Shown here piece by piece: positions 1 through 7,674 of a DNA stretch of 12,318 bases. Below the pieces are notes generated by a model. The model searched no databases, was not told where the DNA came from, and worked only from the letters and a program-made list of their open reading frames with translations. The stretch spans positions 1-12,318 of the forward strand of contig CAIUQV010000527.1 in NCBI GenBank assembly GCA_903901375.1, written 5' to 3'. Made by a program: the position numbers and the translations under genes. Position 1 is the stretch's first letter; every line of letters begins with the position of its first letter. This DNA is from an uncultured Ignavibacteriota bacterium (lineage in GTDB: Bacteria > Bacteroidota > Ignavibacteria > Tepidaquicellales > Tepidaquicellaceae).

Positions 1-842
1 AAAAGAACTATATAACGGATGAAAATCAATATCTAACCGGTAAATATAAGAATGTATTCCCAAAAGATCAGATCTTCTCAGTAGAAGGATCTTTAGATTC
101 TCTTATACCATGGCTGAATTATTATTTCCCGATAAAGGATAAGAGAATATTAATTTTTGGTACTGGTTTGGGAGGAACTACAGTTGCATGTGCTTTAAAC
201 ATTGGGGATGGAGTAGTATATGGAGTTGATATTTCTCAGGATGCAATAAATAAAACATATTTAAGGGCAGAAGCATATGGAGTCGCAGATAAAGTTAATC
301 TGACTTTTATGGAAGATACATATCCTCTTACTTTTAGTGATTGTTATTTTGACGCAGTATTTATCACAGACGTGATAGAACATATTGTAAATGATAGAAG
401 AAAATATGTACGTGAGGCTTTCAGGGTATTAAAGAAAGACGGGTTGTTTTTTATTACTGGTACTCCGAACTTACTTTATGCAAAAGACAGACATACAACG
501 GGATTATATTTTGTACCCTGGATGAGTAAAAATCTTGCTTACAGGTATTCTGTTTTTAGAAAAAGATGGACTAAAGGTAAAGATCTGGATTATGCTGGAC
601 GAAAAGGGACTACGTACTGGCATATCAAAAACTGGCTAAATGGATTTGATTTTAAAGTCATGAATTGTAAAGCAGGTTTTACATCTGGATATTTAAAACA
701 TAATAACAGATTGTATACTACTAAAAGAAAATTATTTTTTCTCCCCTATAATATTATAGAGTTTATAACTACTACTTTCTTGAATACACCTATTACAGCA
801 TTTATGCCGTATTTAAATCACTTATTTATAATTAAGAAATAA
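1..842 (+). CDS. Class I SAM-dependent methyltransferase, 5' end outside the window
   Basis: Probably transfers a methyl group from S-adenosylmethionine to a sugar or lipid-linked intermediate in the cytoplasm. The frame is open from the left edge (first full codon at 3), so the true start lies upstream. A TTG at 168 would give a 224-residue protein, but it falls inside the glycine-rich SAM loop and is rejected as the start. Counting from base 3, the loop GTGLGGTT is at residues 53-60, the acidic residue after beta-2 is D76 (GVDIS), and FDAV..TDVIEH at 116-127 is the post-motif II region typical of Methyltransf_11/23 proteins. The visible part is 279 residues. Its TAA overlaps the next ATG by one base (TAATG), so it is probably co-transcribed with asnB. 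Fold assignment is firm; substrate is unknown, and a sugar-pathway role is inferred from the neighbours. Confidence 0.85.
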   Translation, partial: KNYITDENQYLTGKYKNVFPKDQIFSVEGSLDSLIPWLNYYFPIKDKRILIFGTGLGGTTVACALNIGDGVVYGVDISQDAINKTYLRAEAYGVADKVNLTFMEDTYPLTFSDCYFDAVFITDVIEHIVNDRRKYVREAFRVLKKDGLFFITGTPNLLYAKDRHTTGLYFVPWMSKNLAYRYSVFRKRWTKGKDLDYAGRKGTTYWHIKNWLNGFDFKVMNCKAGFTSGYLKHNNRLYTTKRKLFFLPYNIIEFITTTFLNTPITAFMPYLNHLFIIKK

Positions 843-2668
843 TGTGCGGTATTTGTGGCATATTTAATTTTGATAACTCTATACCTGACATCAATAATGT
901 AACTTCAATGATGTCGGAAATGAAACACAGAGGGCCGGATAATGAAGGTATATGGTACGATAGAAAAACTTGTTTAGGATTTGTAAGACTAAGTATAATT
1001 GATTTGAGTACTGACGGTAATCAACCTATGGTAGATGAATCAGGACGATATGTAATTGCATTTAACGGTGAAATATACAATTACATAGAATTGAAAGAAG
1101 AACTTTCCATTAAAGGATATAGCTTTAAAACCAAAACTGATACTGAAGTACTTTTGAAGGGATATATAGAATGGGGAGCTGATATTTTAAATAGATGCAA
1201 TGGAATGTTTGCTTTCGTAGTTTATGATACGAGTAATAGAAGTTTATTTGCTGCAAGAGATAGATACGGAGTCAAACCATTTTATTATTATTATGACAAA
1301 AACCGTTTTATTTTCTGTTCTGAATTAAAACCCATTACTAATATATTCCCGGAATTAAAAAATGTGAACGATGAATGCGTTTATAATTATGTTGTTTTTA
1401 ATAGAACCGATTATAATGATGATACATTTTATTCAAAAATCAAAAGGCTTTCCCATGGTTCGTATTTACTAATTGAAAACGAAGTTAAAATTACAAAATG
1501 GTACAATCTTAAAGATAGAATAAAAAATAAACAGGAAAGTAATTTCACAGAACTTTTAGAATCCTCAATAAAACTCAGGTTAAGAAGTGATGTACCTGTA
1601 GGATTATGTCTAAGCGGTGGTTTGGATTCATCTACAATAGCATCAATTTTGACAAAAAAGTTAAATGTTTTTGATATAAGTACATTTTCGGCAGTTTATT
1701 CTGATTTTGTTAATGACGAAAGCATATACATTAATGAATATAAGAGTATTTTAGAGAAAATGTATTATGTTAGTCCATCAGCAAAGAGCCTATTTGAAGA
1801 TAAAGAGCGTTTTGTTAAAGCACATGGAGAACCGCTTCCTTCGACTTCACCGTATGCACAATATAAAGTAATGCAATTAGCTTCTGGAAATGTAAAAGTA
1901 ACATTAGATGGTCAGGGTGCTGATGAAGAATTAGCAGGATATCACTATTTTTTTGGAAATTATTTTAAGGAATTATTAAAAAGTTTCAAGTATTTTAAAT
2001 TACTTAAAGAATCAGTTTATTATTTAGCAAATCATAAATCGCTATATGCTTTCAAAACGTTTATTTTCTTTATGCTTTCTTCGGAAAGACAGGCCAGGCT
2101 TAGAGCGGATAAATACGGATATTTAAATGAAAATATGAGTGATTTATTCAACAAGGATAATTTTATAACCTCAAATTTGTATTTATCATCGGATCTTAAT
2201 GAAGCATTATATAATCATTTCGAATACAAACTCGAACATTTATTAAAATGGGAAGATAGAAATTCAATGAACTTTTCAATCGAAGCCAGATTACCATTTT
2301 TAGATTATAGGCTTGTGGAGTATTTACTCGGTATACCTTCAGAGCAGAAAATTAATAAAGGTCAAACGAAGTATATTCTGCGCAAGGAAATGAAAAATAT
2401 TTTGCCTGAAGCAATTCGAATAAGGCAGGGTAAAGTAGGTTTCGATACTCCCGAAGATAAATGGTTTAGAGAACCATTTTTTAGGGAATATATTAATGAC
2501 ATTATTTCTTCCTCAGATTTTCGAGGTCTTCAGTATTTTGATGTAAATAAAATCATGAAATTATATCAAAAGCATCTTAAAAATGAGATTAATATATCAA
2601 AAGAAATATGGAAATGGATAAATCTTTATATTTGGGTGAAGAATAATAAACAGAATACATGCAAATAA
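842..2668 (+). CDS. asnB: Asparagine synthase (glutamine-hydrolysing) family amidotransferase
   Basis: A two-domain enzyme that hydrolyses glutamine in its N-terminal domain and uses the ammonia to amidate an AMP-activated carboxylate in its C-terminal domain. The class II glutaminase starts with the nucleophile Cys2 (exposed once Met1 is removed), with R49, NGEIYNY at 75-81 and DTE at 100-102 forming the glutamine site. The synthetase domain has the PP-loop LSGGLDSS at 257-264 and DGQGADEELAGY starting at D356, followed by the EARLPFLDYRL segment usual for AsnB. At 608 residues it is full length. The start must be the ATG at 842 because Cys2 has to follow it. There is no clear Shine-Dalgarno; translation is probably coupled to the upstream gene. 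In a polysaccharide locus the substrate may be a uronic acid rather than aspartate; this is inference from context and from known O-antigen amidotransferases such as WbpS. Confidence 0.93.
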   Translation: MCGICGIFNFDNSIPDINNVTSMMSEMKHRGPDNEGIWYDRKTCLGFVRLSIIDLSTDGNQPMVDESGRYVIAFNGEIYNYIELKEELSIKGYSFKTKTDTEVLLKGYIEWGADILNRCNGMFAFVVYDTSNRSLFAARDRYGVKPFYYYYDKNRFIFCSELKPITNIFPELKNVNDECVYNYVVFNRTDYNDDTFYSKIKRLSHGSYLLIENEVKITKWYNLKDRIKNKQESNFTELLESSIKLRLRSDVPVGLCLSGGLDSSTIASILTKKLNVFDISTFSAVYSDFVNDESIYINEYKSILEKMYYVSPSAKSLFEDKERFVKAHGEPLPSTSPYAQYKVMQLASGNVKVTLDGQGADEELAGYHYFFGNYFKELLKSFKYFKLLKESVYYLANHKSLYAFKTFIFFMLSSERQARLRADKYGYLNENMSDLFNKDNFITSNLYLSSDLNEALYNHFEYKLEHLLKWEDRNSMNFSIEARLPFLDYRLVEYLLGIPSEQKINKGQTKYILRKEMKNILPEAIRIRQGKVGFDTPEDKWFREPFFREYINDIISSSDFRGLQYFDVNKIMKLYQKHLKNEINISKEIWKWINLYIWVKNNKQNTCK

Positions 2669-3660
2669 AGTGTTTAGAAAATAAGCAGGATATAATGCAA
2701 TTTTATATGCGAATTCCTAAGTTTAAGAATTATAATGTTTTCCAATCTCATTACTATTATAATATACTGGACTCAGGTAAAGGCACTTTCCCTTCTATTA
2801 TCTCGGCAGAGGAAAATAATAGTGTATTAGGTTTCATTCTGATTAATATTCAAAATTACTTTAGCAGTAAACTTAAGTATATTGCCAGCAGGTCTATTAT
2901 ATCTGGTGGTCCTTTATTTGGAGGAAATAGTGATGTACTATCATTTTTGCTTGAAAATTATAATAAGATTTATGGCAGAAAAGTTTTGTATACTCAAATA
3001 AGGAATATATTCAGTAATGATAATTACGATAGTATTTATGAAAAATATTCTTTTGAAAAAATAGATCATCTTAATTATGTGATTGATCTGAGTGAGGGCA
3101 TTGATAAAATATGGCATTCAGTTTATCCAAAAAGAAAGAATGAAATTCGTAAAGGACTGAAAGAAGGAATAAAAGTAAATGAAATTATTTACGTCTCAGA
3201 TATGATTGTAGCATACAATATACTTGAGAGGATTTATAAAAAAGCAAAACTCCCTTTACCAGAATATGGTTTTTTCAAAAATGCACTGGAAATACAATGT
3301 CCTAAAAAAATATTTAGAGTAATTGGGGGCTATCATGATTCAATATTAGTTGGAGTCATGTTTTTACTCTGTTTCGAAGGCAGGGTGTATAACTGGTATG
3401 CAGCTGCTAATCCTGAATACTATAAAAAATATCCGAACGATGTAATAACATGGCAGTCAATTGTTTGGTCTTATGAAAATGGTTTTAAGTATTTCGATTT
3501 TGGCGGTGCAGGAAATCCGGCAAAGGAATACGGTGTAAGAGAGTTTAAGAGAAAGTTTGGTGGTACGGAAGTAAATTATGGTCGCTATGAATGTATACAT
3601 AAGCCTTTTGCAATGAAATTGGCAAAAACCGGATTTAAACTATGGCAGAAATTAAACTGA
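2659..3660 (+). CDS. FemAB-like / GNAT-fold peptidyl- or N-acyltransferase
   Basis: A 333-residue protein of the FemAB/BioF2-like acetyltransferase group, whose members transfer amino acids from aminoacyl-tRNA, or acyl groups, to amino groups on cell-wall precursors and sugars. Visible hallmarks are a basic KRKNEIRKGLKEG stretch in the middle, a YNWYAAANPEYYKKYPN segment, FDFGGAG at 279-285 and REFKRKFGG at 294-302. The last two closely match the conserved FDFGG...FKxxFGG ending of FemX-type proteins. No membrane segment or signal peptide is seen. The gene starts inside the end of asnB (10 bp overlap), so the two are likely coupled. ATG codons at residues 13 and 17 are possible alternative starts. 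The acceptor cannot be read from the sequence. A glycan amino sugar is the contextual guess; a peptidoglycan bridge is the alternative. Confidence 0.8.
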   Translation: MQIKCLENKQDIMQFYMRIPKFKNYNVFQSHYYYNILDSGKGTFPSIISAEENNSVLGFILINIQNYFSSKLKYIASRSIISGGPLFGGNSDVLSFLLENYNKIYGRKVLYTQIRNIFSNDNYDSIYEKYSFEKIDHLNYVIDLSEGIDKIWHSVYPKRKNEIRKGLKEGIKVNEIIYVSDMIVAYNILERIYKKAKLPLPEYGFFKNALEIQCPKKIFRVIGGYHDSILVGVMFLLCFEGRVYNWYAAANPEYYKKYPNDVITWQSIVWSYENGFKYFDFGGAGNPAKEYGVREFKRKFGGTEVNYGRYECIHKPFAMKLAKTGFKLWQKLN

Positions 3661-3667
3661 TTATTAA

Positions 3668-4696
3668 ATGAACATTGTTATTGATATAGCCCATCCGGCA
3701 CATGTTAATTTCTTTAAACATACTGCGAAACGTCTTTCTGCTGAAAATCATAATGTAAATATCTTATGCTTAAACAGGGGCAAACTATCCCGCATAGTAG
3801 AGAAAGAATTCCCTGGATTCAATATTGATATTATTGGTAACCATAGAGGCTCAAAATATTCTGTTATAGTTGACGCAAATATTAAAAGATTCTTTCAGTT
3901 AATAAAATCTATAAGACTAATGAATATTGATATTGGTCTTGGAGTCGGCAGTTTCAATTTAGGAGTTGTATTGAAGATATTAAATAAGCCAAATATTCAA
4001 TTTGACGATGATCCTGAAAGAGGTCTCAATACAATACTTGAGAAAATTACTGCTACAAAACTATTTTTCCCTCCGATTATTGAAAGTTTTGGAAATATAA
4101 GTAACTTCAAAGCTTTAAAAGAATGGGCTTATTTATCACCTGCATATTTCAAACCTGATCCGGCTTGTCTAAAAGAATATGGTTTGAAAGAAAAAGATTA
4201 TGTATTTATAAGAGAAATTAGTACTGGTTCTTTAAATTATACAAATCAAAAATCAAATATTATTGCTTCAATTTCAAAAAAGTTTGATAAGAATCTAAAA
4301 GTACTTTTATCCCTCGAAAACAGGAAGAAGCTAGGATATTATCCCGACAACTGGATTTTGTTAAAAGAACCAATATACGATATTCATAGTATACTCTATT
4401 ATAGTAAATGTGTTATCTCTTCAGGGGATAGTATGGCAAGGGAAGGAAGTTTGCTCGGTGTGCCCAGCATTTATTGTGGTTTTAGGGATATGAAAGCAAA
4501 TAAAATACTTGAAGATAAAAATATTTTATTCCACTTAAAGCCCGAGGATGTCGTACCATTTCTTAATAAGTTACTTGCCGATACAAAGTCAGATATTAAT
4601 CAGGTAGAATTCAGAAATTCACTACTGAACGAATGGGTAGATGTCAATCAGTTAATTTACAATGAAATAATGAAATTACTTTCTAACAATAAGTAA
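3668..4696 (+). CDS. DUF354 family GT-B-like protein, copy 1
   Basis: A 342-residue protein of the DUF354 family, which has a glycosyltransferase-B/UDP-GlcNAc 2-epimerase-like architecture and is common in surface-polysaccharide loci. No confirmed reaction is known to me. The diagnostic N-terminus MNIVIDIAHPAHVNFF contains the HPAH motif (9-12), followed by DIGLGVG, then FDDDPERG at 112-119 with three successive Asp. The C-terminal half holds SSGDSMAREGSLLGVPS at 251-267, in the position where GT-B enzymes bind the nucleotide-sugar donor (a GDS...E..LG.P pattern). There is no signal peptide or membrane helix, so it is cytoplasmic. It begins 7 bp after the FemAB-like gene and its TAA shares one base with the FkbM ATG. 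It is a distant paralogue of the gene at 5493. It may be a glycosyltransferase or an epimerase-like enzyme; the family call is firm but the function is not. Confidence 0.82.
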   Translation: MNIVIDIAHPAHVNFFKHTAKRLSAENHNVNILCLNRGKLSRIVEKEFPGFNIDIIGNHRGSKYSVIVDANIKRFFQLIKSIRLMNIDIGLGVGSFNLGVVLKILNKPNIQFDDDPERGLNTILEKITATKLFFPPIIESFGNISNFKALKEWAYLSPAYFKPDPACLKEYGLKEKDYVFIREISTGSLNYTNQKSNIIASISKKFDKNLKVLLSLENRKKLGYYPDNWILLKEPIYDIHSILYYSKCVISSGDSMAREGSLLGVPSIYCGFRDMKANKILEDKNILFHLKPEDVVPFLNKLLADTKSDINQVEFRNSLLNEWVDVNQLIYNEIMKLLSNNK

Positions 4697-5496
4697 TGGA
4701 AAGCAGGACTAAAAATTATCTCCAGAAGTATTTTGTCCGCAAATTATTTGGCAGAAAACTCTATTCTAGAATCAAGTTTTTTAAGATATTATTCAAAGCT
4801 AAAGTTGGCTCAAAATATGAAATAACCTCAATTTTATTGGACGTCCTGAGGGATGATGATGTGTTCTTTGATATTGGTGCAAACCTTGGTCAGTATATAC
4901 TTAGGATAAAAACGAAATTCAAAAACGGTGTCAATGTGTTTGCTTTTGAGCCGGTTATCAGCAATTATAAAATGCTTAATTCGTACATTGAAAAGAAATA
5001 TAAGAATGTAATTCTTGAACATTATGCTGTTAGTGATACAGAAGGGGAAGATGTACTTTATATACCATTGATAGATGAAATTGAAGTTGATACTCAGGCT
5101 TCAATTGATTTAAAAAACAGGGAAAATTACTATAACAATTTCATTAAGCAGGAAATCAGGAAAATTACTGTAGATAAATATGTAGAAAATAAAGGTCTAA
5201 AAAGAATTGATTATTTAAAAGTTGATACAGAAGGAAATGACACTAAAGTTTTGGCTGGAGCATTAGAATCGATAAGAAAATTTACCCCTGTGATATTTTG
5301 TGAGGACATGGAAAATTTGGAAATTATAAGCGAACTTGAAAGAATGTCTTATAAAAGATATATGATAACTTATAAATATGAATTAATTGAATTAAACACT
5401 GCTGGTAAATCTGACGTATTTAATGATTTAATGGTTTTTATTCCTGAAAACAGAAAGCAGATTTTCCAAAATTATATTTTAAATAATCGGCAATGA
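4696..5496 (+). CDS. FkbM family SAM-dependent methyltransferase
   Basis: A 266-residue FkbM-type methyltransferase, a family that O-methylates hydroxyl groups on polyketides and sugars. Residues 1-55 are a basic, mostly helical leader. The SAM fold then shows FFDIGANLGQY at 57-67 (motif I), AFEPV at 83-87 (the acidic residue contacting SAM ribose), TVDKYV at 158-163 and LKVDTEGND at 174-182. This last is the FkbM hallmark, with D177 and E179 as likely active-site residues. The fold is complete and of usual length. The ATG overlaps the TAA of the preceding DUF354 gene (TAATG), and the TGA overlaps the next ATG (ATGA), placing it between the two DUF354 paralogues. It probably methylates a sugar hydroxyl in the glycan built by this locus, either a repeating unit or a terminal capping residue. 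The acceptor is inferred, not seen. Confidence 0.9.
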   Translation: MESRTKNYLQKYFVRKLFGRKLYSRIKFFKILFKAKVGSKYEITSILLDVLRDDDVFFDIGANLGQYILRIKTKFKNGVNVFAFEPVISNYKMLNSYIEKKYKNVILEHYAVSDTEGEDVLYIPLIDEIEVDTQASIDLKNRENYYNNFIKQEIRKITVDKYVENKGLKRIDYLKVDTEGNDTKVLAGALESIRKFTPVIFCEDMENLEIISELERMSYKRYMITYKYELIELNTAGKSDVFNDLMVFIPENRKQIFQNYILNNRQ

Positions 5497-6584
5497 ATAT
5501 TTTAATAGATATATGTCATCCTGCTCATGTGCATCTGTTCAGAAATTTCATTGCTATTATGAAATCAAAAGGTCATTATGTTTATGTTACGGTTAGAGAT
5601 ATTCCTCCTGCAAAAGAACTTTTGAAACTTTATAATATAAGATATATAAATTACGGATCAAAATCTGATTCATTGATTGGTAAAACTCTGCGTCAAATAA
5701 AATATGACTGGGATATTAGAAATATTGTTAAAGAACTCGATATTGATATAGGTATAGGTACATCAATTACGATATCTCATGTTTCTAAAATCAGTAAGAT
5801 GGTTTCATTCGTTTTAGATGATGATGATTCCGAAGTCGAACCTTTGTTTGCAAAGTTTGCTCATCCTTTTGCTGATTATCTTGTATCACCCGATGTATTA
5901 AGTCACGAAAGGGATAAAAGTAATCATGTACTGTATCCAGGTTATCATGAACTTTCGTATCTTCACCCCAAAAGATTTACGCCTGATGATTCTATATTCG
6001 ATAAAATAGGAGTCGAGAGAGGTGAGAAGTATTTTATTCTAAGGTTTAATGCCTTTAAAGCACATCACGATATAGGTGCAAAAGGACTCAGTAGTGCTCA
6101 GAAAAATCAATTAATTTCTTTATTAAGCCAGTTTGGTAAAGTAATTATTACAACTGAAGGTGCATTAAATCCGGAATACAGCAAGTATAAGTTTCAGCTC
6201 TCTCCAATAGAAATATTCTCCGCACTTGCATATGCAACATTGTTTATAGGCGACAGTCAGACTATGACAAACGAAGCAGCAGTTTTAGGCACACCTGCAT
6301 TGAGACTTAATTCATTCGTAGGTAAAATATCCTATTTAAAGGAACAGGAGGATAAGTATAAACTTGCCTTTGGATATTTGCCGAATGATTTTAATAATCT
6401 TATACAGAAGGTCAGAGAACTTTTAAGAAATAATGATATTAAGTATGAATGGAAAATAAAAAGAGATAAAATGCTTAAGGATAAAATAGATGTAACAGAT
6501 TTTTTGGTTAATATTATTGATAATTACCCGCAAAGTATAAGGGATATAAAAAATGATACTGATTACTTCGGGAAATTTAAATAA
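5493..6584 (+). CDS. DUF354 family GT-B-like protein, copy 2
   Basis: A 363-residue second member of the DUF354 family. It keeps the N-terminal signature MNILIDICHPAHVHLF (HPAH at 9-12), the DIDIGIG turn, a run of four Asp (DDDD, 109-112) where copy 1 has three, and the donor-site-like GDSQTMTNEAAVLGTPA at 253-269, matching GDSMAREGSLLGVPS of copy 1. Between these blocks the two proteins differ almost everywhere, so this is an old duplication or two separate acquisitions rather than a recent tandem copy. No signal peptide or membrane helix is visible. It overlaps the FkbM stop by 4 bp (ATGA), so translation is probably coupled. It ends before the largest gap in the window (31 bp). The role is probably a sugar transfer or sugar-nucleotide step; the exact reaction is unknown. 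Confidence 0.83.
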   Translation: MNILIDICHPAHVHLFRNFIAIMKSKGHYVYVTVRDIPPAKELLKLYNIRYINYGSKSDSLIGKTLRQIKYDWDIRNIVKELDIDIGIGTSITISHVSKISKMVSFVLDDDDSEVEPLFAKFAHPFADYLVSPDVLSHERDKSNHVLYPGYHELSYLHPKRFTPDDSIFDKIGVERGEKYFILRFNAFKAHHDIGAKGLSSAQKNQLISLLSQFGKVIITTEGALNPEYSKYKFQLSPIEIFSALAYATLFIGDSQTMTNEAAVLGTPALRLNSFVGKISYLKEQEDKYKLAFGYLPNDFNNLIQKVRELLRNNDIKYEWKIKRDKMLKDKIDVTDFLVNIIDNYPQSIRDIKNDTDYFGKFK

Positions 6585-6605
6585 ATTTGATTTGTTTACA
6601 ATAAT

Positions 6606-6610
6606 GAGGT
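6606..6610 (+). promoter_or_regulatory. Shine-Dalgarno site for the TTG start of the sugar transferase
   Basis: GAGGT lies five bases before the TTG at 6616. This is one of only two clear ribosome binding sites in the window. It decides the start because an in-frame TAA (6613-6615) directly precedes the TTG, and the only nearby ATG (6604) runs into a stop after three codons. It fits the fact that this gene does not overlap its upstream neighbour and so cannot rely on coupling. Confidence 0.6.
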
Positions 6611-6615
6611 ATTAA

Positions 6616-7674
6616 TTGTTTAAATCAATATTTGAATACAGAGAAAAGCAGAAACCTCTGAAATACATAGAGGAACCGGTGCTTGAATACATAATCAAGT
6701 TTTTAAATCCTTTCCAGAGTAAAACAAGGATTTTAGACACTTCCACTATTTTTAATATTGAAACAATAAATGAACCGATCGAAAATTTCATCAACTTAAG
6801 AAAATTAAACTATATAACCAACCTGAACAGCCTCTTTTACACCGTAAATGAAAAGTTGTATATGGATGGTTATTTTGTGGGTTGTGTTGAGTTATATCAG
6901 CAAAGAAAGGAAAGAATCTATCAGCGTTTTCCTTCGCCTGTGGCATTTCCTGTTTATTTAGTGGATTTTATACTAAACAGGATGTTTCCTAAACTTTATC
7001 TGACTCAGAATATCAGAATTAAAAAGCTTAGAACTTCGAACAGAGCTTTGTCAAAAACTGAAATATTTGGCAGATTATATGCATCCGGCTTTGATGTAGT
7101 TGATTTTGATAATATTAACAATCTGACGTACTTTGTTGCAAAGAAAAGAGATAAAGCAAAATTAGTTGAGGAGTACAAGTATGGTATCCTTTACAAAATG
7201 AAACGTATAGGTAAGAAAGGAAAGATTATTACTGTTTATAAAATCAGAACTATGAATCCTTATTCTGAATATCTGCAAAATTATGTATATGATAATTATA
7301 ATCTGAAAGAAGGCGGAAAATTTAAAAATGATTTCAGGATAACTGCCTGGGGTAAATTTTTAAGAAAATACTGGATTGATGAATTTCCTATGATATTTAA
7401 CTTTTTAAAAGGTGATTTAAAACTAGTAGGAGTGAGACCGATATCAAAACAGTATTTTGATTTGTATGATGATGATCTCAAAAAACTGAGATTTAATCAT
7501 AAACCGGGACTTATCCCGCCATATTATGCTGATTTACCTAAATCAATAAACGAAATTATCGAATCTGAAAAAAAGTATCTCATAGCATACGAGAAAAACA
7601 AGTATAAAACCGATATAGTGTATTTATTCAAAGCTCTTAAAAACATTTTCTTTAAAAAAGCCAGAAGTTCATGA
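6616..7674 (+). CDS. Sugar transferase (Bac_transf/PglC-like) with a methyltransferase-like N-terminal domain
   Basis: A 352-residue protein whose C-terminal half is the monotopic phosphoglycosyl transferase core that attaches the first sugar-phosphate to undecaprenyl phosphate. Visible are MKRIGKKGK..TVYKIRTM at 195-213, DFRITAWGKFLRKYWIDEFP ending at P258, with the catalytic Asp-Glu pair D255-E256, and KLVGVRP at 269-275. The usual N-terminal membrane helix is not immediately before this core. Instead residues 1-177 resemble the back half of a Rossmann methyltransferase: ILDTSTIF, then VNEKLYMDGYFVGCVE, ending with LSKTEIFGRLYASGFDVVDF and TYFVAKK. A hydrophobic patch with prolines (105-129) may dip into the membrane. 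I recall this layout from Bacteroidota homologues, so it is probably a family trait. The start is TTG after an in-frame TAA with GAGGT upstream. The gene overlaps the next by 4 bp (ATGA). It likely primes glycan synthesis. Confidence 0.85.
   Translation: MFKSIFEYREKQKPLKYIEEPVLEYIIKFLNPFQSKTRILDTSTIFNIETINEPIENFINLRKLNYITNLNSLFYTVNEKLYMDGYFVGCVELYQQRKERIYQRFPSPVAFPVYLVDFILNRMFPKLYLTQNIRIKKLRTSNRALSKTEIFGRLYASGFDVVDFDNINNLTYFVAKKRDKAKLVEEYKYGILYKMKRIGKKGKIITVYKIRTMNPYSEYLQNYVYDNYNLKEGGKFKNDFRITAWGKFLRKYWIDEFPMIFNFLKGDLKLVGVRPISKQYFDLYDDDLKKLRFNHKPGLIPPYYADLPKSINEIIESEKKYLIAYEKNKYKTDIVYLFKALKNIFFKKARSS

Noticed and set aside
168..842. Methyltransferase starting at TTG 168
   Set aside because: The frame stays open to base 3 and encodes the conserved strand and first half of the SAM loop (LIFGTG) before this codon, so the gene begins left of the window.
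4834..5022. 62-codon reverse ORF inside the FkbM gene
   Set aside because: It lies wholly antisense to a gene with clear FkbM motifs and shows no recognisable domain.
3668..6584. Recent tandem duplication of the DUF354 gene
   Set aside because: The two proteins agree only at family motifs and differ elsewhere, and the DNA shows no long shared stretch, so a recent duplication is ruled out.
6582..6589. TAAATTTG, matching the Bacteroidota -7 promoter box TAnnTTTG, just before the sugar transferase
   Set aside because: No TTTG/TTG box lies at the expected distance upstream, and such matches are frequent in AT-rich DNA. A promoter here is possible but not supported.
6585..6615. Possible terminator in the largest gap between genes
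   Set aside because: No GC-rich inverted repeat or hairpin is visible in these 31 bases.
6612..6794. 60-codon reverse ORF under the start of the sugar transferase
   Set aside because: Antisense to the N-terminal domain; no domain, signal or neighbour on that strand.
7296..7481. 61-codon reverse ORF in the catalytic part of the sugar transferase
   Set aside because: Antisense to the conserved DEFP and VGVRP region; its composition is that expected of a shadow frame.
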